Origin: Bacillota bacterium
GTDB taxonomy: Bacteria; Bacillota; Bacilli; Paenibacillales; NBRC-103111
Direction of reading: 5' to 3'
NCBI GenBank assembly: GCA_023393235.1
Contig: JAEWMH010000038.1
Span: 1-64,000, forward strand
Length of the DNA: 64,000 nt
Shown: in pieces, positions 49,773 to 58,646 of the stretch
Layout of the letters: the number at the start of each line of letters is the position of its first letter
Position numbering within the stretch: position 1 is the first letter of the stretch
The notes under the pieces: model-generated
What the model saw: the letters and a program-made list of their open reading frames with translations, nothing else
What the model was told of the DNA's origin: nothing
The model's database searches: none
Translations under genes and position numbers: made by a program

Positions 49773-50153
49773 ATGTTTACACGTATTGATCACGTTGCTT
49801 TTTCAGTGAAGGACCGGGCTAGATCCATCGCATTTTATGAGGAGCACTTTGGCTTCCAAAAATACTTTGAGCATGACGTGCCAGGAATGCCGGAAATTGA
49901 AAAGGTGGTTTACCTGCAATTAGGGGATACCGTGCTGGAGCTGGAGCATTGGACATCCGACAAAGAAAACAAAGGCTACCACTTCTGCCTGATCAGCGAT
50001 GATTTCGACGGGGATTATGCCCGACTGATAGCCGCCGGGGTACCGGTTGTGAAGGAGCCGCATATTCCAAGCCCCCGGGTTCCCCAAGAGGCAGGCTGGA
50101 AAAGAGTTGTTTTCCAGGGACCGGATGGCGAACAGATTGAATTCCGGGGATAG
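49773..50153 (+). CDS. VOC/glyoxalase-fold protein
   Basis: A 126-residue vicinal-oxygen-chelate protein. It opens TRIDHVAFSVKDRARSIAFYEEHFGFQ (first metal His in DHVAF) and ends GWKRVVFQGPDGEQIEFRG (last metal Glu). VLELEHW supplies another site, and KGYHFCLISDDFDGDYARL starts the second half. The pattern is like methylmalonyl-CoA epimerase or glyoxalase I relatives, with substrate unknown. AGGAGGA precedes the ATG. Confidence 0.87.
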   Translation: MFTRIDHVAFSVKDRARSIAFYEEHFGFQKYFEHDVPGMPEIEKVVYLQLGDTVLELEHWTSDKENKGYHFCLISDDFDGDYARLIAAGVPVVKEPHIPSPRVPQEAGWKRVVFQGPDGEQIEFRG

Positions 50154-50177
50154 CGCTCCCTCCCCACCGCGCCAAAA

Positions 50178-50216
50178 AGAAGCCGAACGATTGAAGCTCG
50201 GCTTCTTTTCCTTTTT
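50178..50216 (+). terminator. Rho-independent terminator
   Basis: AGAAGCCGA-...-TCGGCTTCT followed by TTTCCTTTTT after the VOC gene. Confidence 0.88.
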
Positions 50217-50392
50217 GCATTTTAATAGAATCATCCTCGTTTCGGAAAATAATTCCTATATCTTGTACGTTCTTCTATGATAAAGTGGAATAACGGCAGG
50301 TTTTGTCATATTATGGACCGCTTGCCTTGTGAGTGTGCTATCCGGTGAATAGCCGCTTACTCATCTTATGATACATAAATGGAGTGAAGCAG

Positions 50393-52576
50393 ATGAAAGT
50401 CAGAAAAATGCTGGTGTTGCCGTTCATGGTTATTTTCCTTCTTGGAAGCTTGGGCCTTCAAGCCGAAGCAGCCCAAGCTGCGGATTCCCTGGAATACCGG
50501 GAGCATGATCATTTAATTAATATCCTAGAAGACGGTGATGGGCAAAACCGTGTTTTCCGGTTTACCACGAAGAACAAACTGACCGCTGCCAATACTACCC
50601 TGAGCTTGTATATCAATAACATCAAAGCGGATCCCAAGGACTACACAGTGGATTATGACAGTTATACCATCACCCTGAATAAAGCGCCTTACAGCGGTAA
50701 CGAGCTTCATATCCAATATGGCATTATCCCCGGTTTTGAGTGGGGGGAAGGAAAGTCAGGCATACCCAACATCGGTATTGCTATGCCCAAGGGGGATGGC
50801 GCTACACGGGCCTTTTCGGTACCGGCAAATTACACGCTGAGCTCCACCAAAAACGTCAGTCTGTATATTAACGGAACGAAGGTAACCTCCTCCAACTTTA
50901 CCTTCAATGCCAAAACCAATACTGTAACGTTATCGGAAAAACAGCAGGCGCCGTACTCCGGCTCCACCATCTATTTTTATATCCCAACAGCTTCTATAAC
51001 CGGTCCCCTTTCTCCTGCTGGGGCAGAAGCGGAAAATCCTCCGGGCACAAGTCCGGTGCCAACCGCACCCCAAAGTTCACCGTCTGCCAGTCCGGTACCA
51101 AGTGCAACACCCAAGAGCTCTCCAACTGCCAGTCCAAAACCAAGTGCTACGCCCAAGAGCTCTCCGTCTGCCAGCCCTTCTCCGGGAGCTGTGACTCCCG
51201 CGGCTACACCTTCACCAAGCACTGGTAAACCGACTCCCGGCAAACCCACGGAGCCACTGGCTCATGTTCCGTCAGGTGAAAGCTATCCGGGCAGTATTAC
51301 GGCCACGTCGGGAAACACCTTCACTGTGACACTGCCTGCAGCTGCTGGCGGTTCCGGCTCCACCTCGTATTTGATGGTGAAGAATGCGAGCGGCCAGGTA
51401 GTCAGACAGATTAAGCTTGAGCCCGGAAGCACGTCCACTTATTCCCTGGCAAACCTGGGGCTTCCCACAGGCGGCTATTATTCTTATTTGAAGACGGTTA
51501 ATCAGTCGGGAGGGCTGTCCGCATCCATCCCCCAATTTATGACCGTAAACCATGAACCCAACAACATCCAGGTCTACATCGGGGGCGAAAAACAAAGCTA
51601 CGAGCAGCCACCTGTTAACTCCAACGGCAATGTGCTGGTTCCGCTGCGGGCCATCTTCGAATCCTTAGGCGCCACCGTGGAGTGGGACAGCTCTACCCAA
51701 ACTGTAACGGCAACAAAAGAAGGCCGGACTGTTGTCCTGACCATAGGCTCCAAAACCGCCTACATCAATGGTGCTGCCGTAACCCTAAGCGCAGAACCGC
51801 AATTGGTTAACGGCTATACGATGGTCCCGGTCCGTTTCGTCAGTGAAGCCTTCGGCGGTGAAGTAGAGTGGAACGGAGAAGCAAGCTCGGTTGTCGTTTT
51901 TCAAAACGGGCCATCTGTTCCCACATCGGCTGAAAGTGAGCAGCCCGCTGCGGCACCGTCAGAACCAACCGAATCCGGGCCTTCCAGCAGCTCTCCTATT
52001 CTAAGCAATATCTCGAAGGGCATCTCTGCTCCCTCCGATATTGTGTTTGTCATCGACGTGACAGGCAGCATGGGTGAAGTCATCGACTACATCAAAGAAT
52101 CCGTCAAAAGCTTCGTCGATTCCGTTCCCGCTGGTTCGAACTTTGCAGTCATGGCCTACCGAGACTTTAACTACTACGACGATTATTATAACGATGTGGA
52201 ATCCTTTGATTTTACCCAGGATAAAGATAAGCTGAAGGGGTATTTGGACTCATTGGTGGCTTATGGCGGAGGGGATGACGATGAATCCGGCTTGGAAGCC
52301 ATTCATATGGGGGCTTACATACTCGAAGAGCTCGGCAGCTCGAATGCCAAACGGATCATTTTCGTGACCGATGCCGCTGTTCATGATACCTACCTGCTGT
52401 CCCAGTTTACCGTTCAAGAAACCGTGGATATGCTTCAAGCAGACAAGATTACATTCGATGCCATCGCTCCAACAAGCGGCCATGCTTACAACCAAATTAT
52501 CCAGTTGGTGAACAGCAATCCTGGCGGCATGCTTTACGATATTGAGGATGCTTCGGTGCTGTCGCTGCACGAGTGA
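50393..52576 (+). CDS. Secreted multidomain protein with stalk and von Willebrand A domains
   Basis: A 727-residue secreted protein. After a signal peptide (ends near AEAAQA) come two similar beta units of about 85 residues (SLYINNIKADPKDYTVD... and SLYINGTKVTSSNFTFN...), resembling X2-like carbohydrate-binding modules. A Ser/Pro/Ala-rich linker (about 220-295) precedes an Ig-like unit. A copper-amine-oxidase-like stalk domain (LVPLRAIFESLGATVEWDSSTQTV) follows. The C-terminal vWA domain has the MIDAS motif DVTGSMG at Asp555, with GGGDDDESGLEAI and VTDAAVHD as further metal-loop residues. The ATG at 50393 follows GGAG. No wall anchor is seen; ligand unknown. Confidence 0.85.
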   Translation: MKVRKMLVLPFMVIFLLGSLGLQAEAAQAADSLEYREHDHLINILEDGDGQNRVFRFTTKNKLTAANTTLSLYINNIKADPKDYTVDYDSYTITLNKAPYSGNELHIQYGIIPGFEWGEGKSGIPNIGIAMPKGDGATRAFSVPANYTLSSTKNVSLYINGTKVTSSNFTFNAKTNTVTLSEKQQAPYSGSTIYFYIPTASITGPLSPAGAEAENPPGTSPVPTAPQSSPSASPVPSATPKSSPTASPKPSATPKSSPSASPSPGAVTPAATPSPSTGKPTPGKPTEPLAHVPSGESYPGSITATSGNTFTVTLPAAAGGSGSTSYLMVKNASGQVVRQIKLEPGSTSTYSLANLGLPTGGYYSYLKTVNQSGGLSASIPQFMTVNHEPNNIQVYIGGEKQSYEQPPVNSNGNVLVPLRAIFESLGATVEWDSSTQTVTATKEGRTVVLTIGSKTAYINGAAVTLSAEPQLVNGYTMVPVRFVSEAFGGEVEWNGEASSVVVFQNGPSVPTSAESEQPAAAPSEPTESGPSSSSPILSNISKGISAPSDIVFVIDVTGSMGEVIDYIKESVKSFVDSVPAGSNFAVMAYRDFNYYDDYYNDVESFDFTQDKDKLKGYLDSLVAYGGGDDDESGLEAIHMGAYILEELGSSNAKRIIFVTDAAVHDTYLLSQFTVQETVDMLQADKITFDAIAPTSGHAYNQIIQLVNSNPGGMLYDIEDASVLSLHE

Positions 52577-52792
52577 AATATAGTACCTTTTTATAACGAT
52601 ACGCCTCATACCCTCATAAGTGCCGAATTCCTCTGTATAAGCTCTGCTTATTATCGGATTGGAGAGCACTGCTTCTATATGAAGAATGAATTGAGATATG
52701 AAATCAAACGTTTCCTCAGGGGAAAATCGCTCTCTGCGAAACTGGGAGAGCTTGTATCTTACTGGAGGAGACCATAAAACGATGCGGTTCAT
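52250..52792 (-). CDS. RelE/ParE-like toxin, apparently with a replaced C-terminus
   Basis: The first about 75 residues (VLWSPPVRYKLSQFRRERFSPEETFDFISQFILHIEAVLSNPIISRAYTEEFGTYEGMRRIVIKRYYI) look like a RelE/ParE-family toxin. At the point where the last beta strand and the C-terminal catalytic residues should appear, the frame runs on antisense through the end of the von Willebrand A gene to 52250. The last 100 or so residues are therefore probably not part of a native protein. AAGGA sits 9 bases before the ATG at 52792, 2 bases after the stop of the antitoxin-like gene. It may be a broken toxin. Confidence 0.5.
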   Translation of the reverse strand: MNRIVLWSPPVRYKLSQFRRERFSPEETFDFISQFILHIEAVLSNPIISRAYTEEFGTYEGMRRIVIKRYYISLVQRQHRSILNIVKHAARIAVHQLDNLVVSMAACWSDGIECNLVCLKHIHGFLNGKLGQQVGIMNSGIGHENDPFGIRAAELFEYVSPHMNGFQAGFIVIPSAISHQ

Positions 52793-52794
52793 AC

Positions 52795-53058
52795 TCAAAA
52801 GTCCTTGGCAGAAAAGGATTTAAGTAACTCCGATGTGCTCATGGCTTTGCCAAGCTTGAATTCCTGTTTGCTTTGTTCAATCATGAATTTCAGTTCCGGA
52901 TTCGCCTCAACATCAGCTTGAATGGATCTCTGCTCTTCCTCTTGCAGAACAAGAGTAAACTTTCCTTTACCTGGAATATGAAATTGATATACGGAGTTGT
53001 CGCGGCTCATATTCGATATGTTCTCCATCAACTCTTCCGGTGAATTGACCTTTTCCAT
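52795..53058 (-). CDS. Antitoxin-like small protein
   Basis: An 87-residue acidic, helical protein upstream of the RelE/ParE-like gene. It starts MEKVNSPEELMENISNMSRDNSVYQFHIPGKGKFTLVLQ, then a charged helix, and ends LKSFSAKDF. No DNA-binding motif is obvious, so assignment as antitoxin rests on position: stop codon two bases before the toxin ATG, same strand, small size. The C-terminal helix could be the toxin-wrapping part. Sequence is AT-rich relative to nearby genes. Confidence 0.5.
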   Translation of the reverse strand: MEKVNSPEELMENISNMSRDNSVYQFHIPGKGKFTLVLQEEEQRSIQADVEANPELKFMIEQSKQEFKLGKAMSTSELLKSFSAKDF

Positions 53059-53172
53059 TCGATACCCCCCTTGTCATCAGTTTATCAATAGTTATCATCG
53101 GTATAACATATATCATACCGAATCTTTGTTAAAGGTACAGACCTCATATGGGGTCATGAATAGATTGCAATG

Positions 53173-53217
53173 AAAAAACCGCTCCTTTCAGATGGATTCC
53201 ATCTTGGAGAGCGGTTT
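53173..53217 (-). terminator. Rho-independent terminator of ykpA
   Basis: AAACCGCTC and GAGCGGTTT on the outside with an inner GATGG-ATT-CCATC hairpin. The minus strand then reads a T run, 10 bases after the ykpA stop. Confidence 0.88.
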
Positions 53218-53226
53218 GCTTTAGCT

Positions 53227-54783
53227 TTAAAACACCTTCGTCGTCCAGGACTCGCAGTTCCAGGTGTCGGTGGCCACGTCGCGGTAGAAATCCGGTTCGT
53301 GGGAGATCAGCAGAATGCTTCCTTTGTAGGCCTTCAATGCCCGCTTCAGCTCATCCTTGGCGTCTACGTCCAAATGGTTCGTCGGTTCGTCCAGCACCAG
53401 CAGATTGGTTTCCCGGTTAATCAGCTTGCAGAGCCGGACCTTGGCTTTTTCGCCACCGCTCAGCACCGCAATCTTGCTCTCAATGTGTTTGGTGGTCAGC
53501 CCGCATTTGGCCAGGGCCGCCCGGACCTCGAATTGGGAGTAGGACGGGAACTCCTGCCAGACTTCCTCAATGCAGGTGTTGTAGTTGGCATCCTTCATCT
53601 CCTGCTCGAAGTAGCCGATTTGCAGCAGGTCACCCAGCTCGACGGAGCCGGAAATAGCTTGGATTTGTCCCAAAATACTGCGCAGCAGAGTGGTTTTACC
53701 GATGCCGTTGGCGCCGTAGAGGGCGATCTTTTGTCCCCGCTCCATTCGTAGGTTCAAGGGACGGGACAAGGGGGTATCGTAACCGATCACCAGATCCTTC
53801 GCTTCAAACACCAGCTTACCGGAGGTGCGGGCGTCCTTGAAGTTGAACTGGGGCTTCGGCTTTTCCTTGGCAAGCTCGATAACCTCCATTTTGTCCAGCT
53901 TCTTCTGCCGCGACATGGCCATATTTCGGGTTGCCACACTGGCTTTGTTCCGGGCAACAAAGTCCTTCAGGTCGGCAATTTCCTGCTGCTGGCGCTTATA
54001 TGCGGATTCCAGCTGCTGCTTCTTGGCCTCGTAGACCTGCTGGAAGTATTCGTAATCCCCCACATACCGGGTCAGCGCCTGATTTTCCATATGGTAAATC
54101 AGATTGATCACGCTGTTCAGGAAGGGAATATCATGGGAGATCAGAATAAACGCATTTTCGTAGCCCTGCAAATACCGCTTCAGCCATTCGATATGCTGCT
54201 CATCCAGATAGTTGGTGGGCTCGTCCAGCATCAGGATGTCCGGCTTCTCCAGAAGCAGCTTGGTCAGAAGCACCTTGGTGCGCTGGCCGCCGGAGAGATC
54301 GTTGACGTCCTTGTCCAGACCAATATCCGTCAAACCAAGGCCGCGGGCAGTTTCATCGATTTTGGCATCGATCATATAGAAATCCTGAGCGGTCAGGATA
54401 TCCTGGATAGTGCCTACATCCTCCAGCAGCTGCTCCAGCTCCTCGGGGGACACCTCGCCCATACGGCCGTACATATCATTCATTTCCTGTTCCATGTCGA
54501 ACAAATATTGGAAAGCGCCGCGCAGCACGTCCCGGATGCTTTGGCCTTTGGTCAGGACAGCATGCTGGTCCAGATAACCAACCCGGGTCCGTTTGGCCCA
54601 TTCCACCTTGCCGTCGTCCGGCTGGAGCTTGCCTGTCACAATGTTCATAAAGGTGGATTTGCCTTCACCGTTGGCGCCGATCAGGCCGATATGCTCACCT
54701 TTCAAAAGACGGAAGGACATATCCTTGAATATTGCGCGGTCCCCAAAACCGTGACTTAAACCTTCTACATTCAATATACTCAT
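53227..54783 (-). CDS. ykpA: ABC-F protein YkpA
   Basis: A 518-residue ABC-F protein with two ATPase domains and no membrane part, acting on ribosomes. Walker A sites are GANGEGKS and GANGIGKT, signatures LSGGQRTKV and LSGGEKAKV, Walker B motifs LMLDEPTNYLD and LVLDEPTNHLD. The linker between them (about 240-300) carries the Lys/Arg-rich MSRQKKLDKM helix. Nearly every block matches the B. subtilis YkpA sequence as I remember it, down to the WNCESWTTKVF end. Vegetative translation factor rather than antibiotic protection is likely. The ATG at 54783 starts a monocistronic unit. Confidence 0.93.
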   Translation of the reverse strand: MSILNVEGLSHGFGDRAIFKDMSFRLLKGEHIGLIGANGEGKSTFMNIVTGKLQPDDGKVEWAKRTRVGYLDQHAVLTKGQSIRDVLRGAFQYLFDMEQEMNDMYGRMGEVSPEELEQLLEDVGTIQDILTAQDFYMIDAKIDETARGLGLTDIGLDKDVNDLSGGQRTKVLLTKLLLEKPDILMLDEPTNYLDEQHIEWLKRYLQGYENAFILISHDIPFLNSVINLIYHMENQALTRYVGDYEYFQQVYEAKKQQLESAYKRQQQEIADLKDFVARNKASVATRNMAMSRQKKLDKMEVIELAKEKPKPQFNFKDARTSGKLVFEAKDLVIGYDTPLSRPLNLRMERGQKIALYGANGIGKTTLLRSILGQIQAISGSVELGDLLQIGYFEQEMKDANYNTCIEEVWQEFPSYSQFEVRAALAKCGLTTKHIESKIAVLSGGEKAKVRLCKLINRETNLLVLDEPTNHLDVDAKDELKRALKAYKGSILLISHEPDFYRDVATDTWNCESWTTKVF

Positions 54784-54893
54784 GGGATGTAAACACCTTT
54801 TCCTTTTTTACGGTTTCATGTACTTGTCATATTATAAAGGGTTCTGGGCCGTAACTCCACCCGAATTTTGAAAAAAAACGTGAAAATCCAAAG

Positions 54894-54926
54894 AAAGCAG
54901 CTCCGTATGTGCGAAGCTGCCTTTGT
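54894..54926 (-). terminator. Possible terminator after the MBL hydrolase gene
   Basis: AAAGGCAGCT and AGCTGCTTT on the minus strand pair with one bulge across a 12-base loop and lead into a T-rich stretch. It lies 50 bases after the stop. Confidence 0.5.
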
Positions 54927-54976
54927 TGTTCTTTTTGAAAACCAGAAAAAGGGAGCAAAAAGTCTCACCGGAAACG

Positions 54977-55822
54977 CTAATCCGTCAAAAACCATTCCAA
55001 TGCGTGGACAAACTCCTGGGGCAGCTCCTGTACCTGCAGAAACCTTTTCATGCCTTCCTCAATGTTTGTCTGATTTTTTCCGCATGCCTCAACCAAACGG
55101 GCCAGCTCCACATAGCGGTCGATATCCTGGCGGAACTCTGCTTTACCCACGGGGGCGGAATGCGATTCTACATATATATCGGCGTCAAAACGGAAAGCCT
55201 CATTAGTCAGCCTCAAAAACTCGCCGCTGGTATACTTCCGCGGGCCTCCGTAAACAGAGGGACCCAGGGCATCCCCCAGAAATAAGGTCTTATCCTCCTG
55301 GACAAAAAGATAGCAGGAATCCCCGGCATGATCTCCGCCTACATGATGGATTTCACAGCTCACTCCACCCAGGTCCAGCTCCAGCTTCTTTTCAAAAAGA
55401 ATATCCGGCTCCCGAATCTCAATGTTGCGGTCAGCCCCATATTCCAGGCGGATGTGCCCCGCACTGCTATCATTGATAATCTGCTGCCGGACCAGATCGT
55501 TCAGGGTCTTATCCGACCAGTCCAACCCCTTCAGCAGGCGTAAGCGTTCAGCGGTTTCCCTCACCCCGATGGAGGGCACGTTCCACGCGGACAAACCAAA
55601 GCTGTGATCCCAATGCCAATGGGTCAACATCATTATATCCGGGAGGCGTAAACCCCGATTGATCAGCTCCTTCCGGAACTGGGCGGCATGGGACGGTGAA
55701 GCCCCGGCATCCATCAGCAGAGTCCGCCTTTCCCCAACAATGGCGGCAAGCAAAGGCCGGTCTGTCTCATGCTCCGCATGCATGATCCAAATGTGCCCGC
55801 TAATCTGTTCGAATTGGGTCAT
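54977..55822 (-). CDS. MBL-fold metallo-hydrolase
   Basis: A 281-residue metallo-beta-lactamase-fold hydrolase. The dinuclear metal motif HWHWDH is at 68-73. Further metal ligands appear as HHVGGDHAGDSC and FLGDAL, and an ESHSAPVG block occurs near the C-terminus. The substrate is unknown. No secretion signal is present, so it acts in the cytoplasm. The gene stands alone between ykpA and the stalk-domain gene. Confidence 0.9.
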   Translation of the reverse strand: MTQFEQISGHIWIMHAEHETDRPLLAAIVGERRTLLMDAGASPSHAAQFRKELINRGLRLPDIMMLTHWHWDHSFGLSAWNVPSIGVRETAERLRLLKGLDWSDKTLNDLVRQQIINDSSAGHIRLEYGADRNIEIREPDILFEKKLELDLGGVSCEIHHVGGDHAGDSCYLFVQEDKTLFLGDALGPSVYGGPRKYTSGEFLRLTNEAFRFDADIYVESHSAPVGKAEFRQDIDRYVELARLVEACGKNQTNIEEGMKRFLQVQELPQEFVHALEWFLTD

Positions 55823-55872
55823 GGAAATGGTCCTTTCTTCTTCATTTTTGTGATACGCTTCCTAGCATTATC

Positions 55873-55902
55873 AAAAAGCCTCCTCAGAATGGGAGGCTTT
55901 TT
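55873..55902. terminator. Bidirectional rho-independent terminator
   Basis: AAAAAGCCTCC-TCAGAATG-GGAGGCTTTTT is a perfect 11-base stem with A/T runs on both outer sides. It lies just after the stalk-domain gene stop on the minus strand, before the MBL gene. Confidence 0.92.
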
Positions 55903-55925
55903 ATTATTATGTATTTGGAGAACAT

Positions 55926-56786
55926 TCATTTTGACAAAAAATCGTACAAATACTTCAGATCGATTTGCGTAAAAGATCTTCGAAAATAAGCATCATTCTG
56001 GTCCTTTTGCACCCTAACTACAATAACTCCAATTCCCCCATACGTATCCCAATAATACATAGCATACTGTTCAGGATGGTCGTCAAGAGCATCAATGAAA
56101 AAAACGTTAGTAAAGGGCAAAAGTAGTTGATACGAATCATCATTTTTATATGGTACTGTCTTTATATCATCAATCATCGATTGAAAGAATTTCTGTAATT
56201 TATCTTCATACACTCCAGACATTACAGTGTTAATGCTCCATTGCTGCTCCGGATTCTCCTTCCAGAGTTTTTGAACATCTTCTTCTTTTATAAATAAATC
56301 ATGGGTATTCTTCTCGCGGTACTTCATTGCACCAGCCGTATTTACACCCATGCGATTCAAATCAATAACACGGTAATATACACTAGAATCACCATAAAAA
56401 GTCATTATTCCATATTCTCTGCCCAGATATTTCATGTACATCGGATTGGGATTGGTCAATTCAATTTCTGCAAAATCCTTCTCCCCTTCCGGCACAGCCG
56501 GTTGCCCTTCATATCTTGAATTGACATATGCGGTATAGGAGGAGTTATTCCAATTCACATCAGCCCCTAACAAGCCGCTGATTTCTCTGATCGGCAAATA
56601 GCTGGTATCGTTATAAACCAGAATCGGGTTGTCCAGCTTTGCGGTTTTGCCATCGACGATCAGCTTAAAATCCGGACGGAGAAACGCGTCCACCCGCTCG
56701 ATTCCGTTGGATGCCGCAGCCCCTGCCGCAAATGCTCCTGTCAGCAGAAAGGCGAGCAAAGCAACCTTTTTCCGCTTGCTGTTCAA
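55926..56786 (-). CDS. Stalk-domain (copper amine oxidase N-like) secreted protein
   Basis: A 286-residue protein with a signal peptide (KVALLAFLLTGAFAAGAAA). The stalk-like unit is FKLIVDGKTAKLDNPILVYNDTSYLPIREISGLLGADVNWNNSSYTAYVN (about 38-90). The rest is a novel-looking alpha/beta region with many Tyr/Phe/Asp and no recognised motif. The start is TTG at 56786, preceded by AGGTGG. Its AT content is visibly higher than its neighbours. No wall-anchoring domain is seen. Confidence 0.8.
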   Translation of the reverse strand: MNSKRKKVALLAFLLTGAFAAGAAASNGIERVDAFLRPDFKLIVDGKTAKLDNPILVYNDTSYLPIREISGLLGADVNWNNSSYTAYVNSRYEGQPAVPEGEKDFAEIELTNPNPMYMKYLGREYGIMTFYGDSSVYYRVIDLNRMGVNTAGAMKYREKNTHDLFIKEEDVQKLWKENPEQQWSINTVMSGVYEDKLQKFFQSMIDDIKTVPYKNDDSYQLLLPFTNVFFIDALDDHPEQYAMYYWDTYGGIGVIVVRVQKDQNDAYFRRSFTQIDLKYLYDFLSK

Positions 56787-56856
56787 ATCACGTCCACCTC
56801 ACTTTTGTTAAACTTCTCCTTATCTTTATCGTCAAAAGCTGCCCGGAAATAAAGAC

Positions 56857-56924
56857 AAAAAAAGCTTGCCGCTAAAGCCTGCCTGCTCCCCTCGGAGTTT
56901 GATGACAGACCCTCGACAAGCTTT
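56857..56924 (-). terminator. Terminator after the AraC-type gene
   Basis: Outer arms AAAGCTTG/CAAGCTTT bracket a structured 50-base centre on the minus strand and end in a T run (TTTTTTT). It lies 38 bases after the AraC-type gene stop. Confidence 0.6.
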
Positions 56925-56962
56925 ATGTACTGTTTGACGACAAAACCGGGTATCGGGTTCAA

Positions 56963-58549
56963 TCAGCTTCCTAAGCCACAGCTTAGCTCCAGCCCCAGAA
57001 GCTCATCAATAATTTGGCGCTGGCCTAAGGGTGACCAGCTTTTTCCGATCCAGTTGGAGGAGGTAAACAGGCGGCGTTCTTCTCCGGCCTCCTCCGATGA
57101 GGCGGCCTGCAGCTTGGCGAACAAATCAGCTTCGTCCGGTGAACGGTCCGGATCATCGTAAAGGAACATATCCTCCGCTCTGGAGTGCGTCAGTTCCCCC
57201 CACCCGTATTCCCGATAGGCCCCATGTAACGGCACACCGCTGCCCGGGGCAAGACCCAGCTCCTGATATAAAAGTGCATTCAAGGGATGACCTGTCATTC
57301 CTTGCACTCTGATCTTCTCCCCGTACAGGCGGAGATAGCTGAAGCTCCGTCCGCCGTTTTTCGCCGCAAGCAGCCTCCTCGCCATTGCAATACGCTGTTC
57401 AATCAGCCGTATGCTGGTTTTTGCTTCCTCTTCCCGGCCAACCAGCCCGGCCAGTTGATAATGGACCTTGCGCCAATCTGTGGAAAATTCCAGCATCACG
57501 GTAGGCGCAATTTCCTGGAGATCCGCACCGAACCGCCGATGGCGGATATCTGCTAAAATGACGTCTGGCTTGGCATTGCGGATCGCCTCCAACTGGCGCT
57601 GCTGAAACTGGGCTAAGGTTTCCTCCTGTCCGGGCAGCCGGATATGCAAAAGCCCATTCATGGCGGAAACCGGCTCCACTCCTATGGAGCGGAGGCAATC
57701 CTCGTAACGCATGCAGCAGGCCACCGCAATCCGGAGCTGCTTACGCTTGATATACATCGCTGGCGAAATGCCGGTTTCCCGTTTGAATATCCGGCTGAAA
57801 TAAAATTCATTGCCAAAACCGGCGGATTGAGCAGCCCCGCTTACAGTGGCATCCGGCTGGTTAAGCAGCAGCTTGGATTGATGAATACGGATGCCGTTCA
57901 GATAATCCACCGGTGTAACGCCCATGGCTTTTTTGAAGCTCCGCGAATATGAGGTTGGGGTTAAGCCGGCCAGCTCCGCCAGGGTCTGCAGCCGGATTTT
58001 ATCCCGGTAATGACGGTGCATATATGCGATGCTCCCGTCTAGAATGCCTTCAACTGCAGCTTCGTTTGCTTCCGCCAGCATCTCGTCCGATATCATCTGG
58101 AGCAGAGATGAAAAAAGCTGCTGCACCTGCGCCCTGCCGGTACGCCCCGCCGCATCAAGCAAGGCCAGCCGTTCCAGCACAGGAGCGGTATCCCCCAGAC
58201 GGATGATCCCCTGAGGTAAATCGGTACCCGCCTCAGGGGCCAAGGTGCTTGTCCAGTGCCTTCCTTTTCGCCCTACCATCCAAGTCCTGTACAGAAGCAC
58301 AGTGTATTCCAGCTCCCCTTCCTTGGGATACAGCTCTGCCCGCATAAAAGGTATTAGATGAAACAGATGACCGGTCTTCAACCGCAGCACCCGTCCATCC
58401 AAACGTAACAGCCCTTCCCCTGAGGTGATCATCACCAGCATCGGGCAAGGTATCCGTCTTACCAATCCGCCTGACGGCTTCAAGCTCCGCTTGAATATGC
58501 CGGTCAGGACAGTAAAAGTCGAGCTGGAGGTTTGCATACAGGCCGTCAT
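56963..58549 (-). CDS. AraC regulator fused to a siderophore-binding-protein domain (Btr-like)
   Basis: A 528-residue regulator. An N-terminal cupin-like region (about 20-150) is followed by an AraC double helix-turn-helix (LQTLAELAGLTPTSYSRSFKKAMGVTPVDYLNGIRIHQSK and VSGAAQSAGFGNEFYFSRIFKRETGISPAMYI, about 185-270). Then comes a domain similar to periplasmic iron-siderophore binding proteins (about 285-528: KPDVILADIRHRRFG, MLEFSTDWRKVHYQLAGLVGREEEAK, YREYGWGELTHSRAEDMF). B. subtilis Btr has this layout and activates siderophore uptake when ferric siderophore binds. GGGAGGATG precedes the ATG. A near-consensus Fur box lies just upstream. Confidence 0.93.
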   Translation of the reverse strand: MTACMQTSSSTFTVLTGIFKRSLKPSGGLVRRIPCPMLVMITSGEGLLRLDGRVLRLKTGHLFHLIPFMRAELYPKEGELEYTVLLYRTWMVGRKGRHWTSTLAPEAGTDLPQGIIRLGDTAPVLERLALLDAAGRTGRAQVQQLFSSLLQMISDEMLAEANEAAVEGILDGSIAYMHRHYRDKIRLQTLAELAGLTPTSYSRSFKKAMGVTPVDYLNGIRIHQSKLLLNQPDATVSGAAQSAGFGNEFYFSRIFKRETGISPAMYIKRKQLRIAVACCMRYEDCLRSIGVEPVSAMNGLLHIRLPGQEETLAQFQQRQLEAIRNAKPDVILADIRHRRFGADLQEIAPTVMLEFSTDWRKVHYQLAGLVGREEEAKTSIRLIEQRIAMARRLLAAKNGGRSFSYLRLYGEKIRVQGMTGHPLNALLYQELGLAPGSGVPLHGAYREYGWGELTHSRAEDMFLYDDPDRSPDEADLFAKLQAASSEEAGEERRLFTSSNWIGKSWSPLGQRQIIDELLGLELSCGLGS

Positions 58550-58571
58550 TTCCCATCCTCCCGCAATTTAT

Positions 58572-58586
58572 TGAGAATGATTATCA
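58572..58586. promoter_or_regulatory. Fur box upstream of the AraC-type gene
   Basis: TGAGAATGATTATCA matches the Bacillus Fur 7-1-7 consensus TGATAATNATTATCA at 14 of 15 positions (G for T at the fourth). It lies 23 bases upstream of the start codon of the Btr-like gene, so iron represses that gene. Confidence 0.85.
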
Positions 58587-58646
58587 CTTAACAGTATAAC
58601 CGTTCTCGAAGCAGGAGAAAAGGAAAATTAGTATTTACATTAGTGT

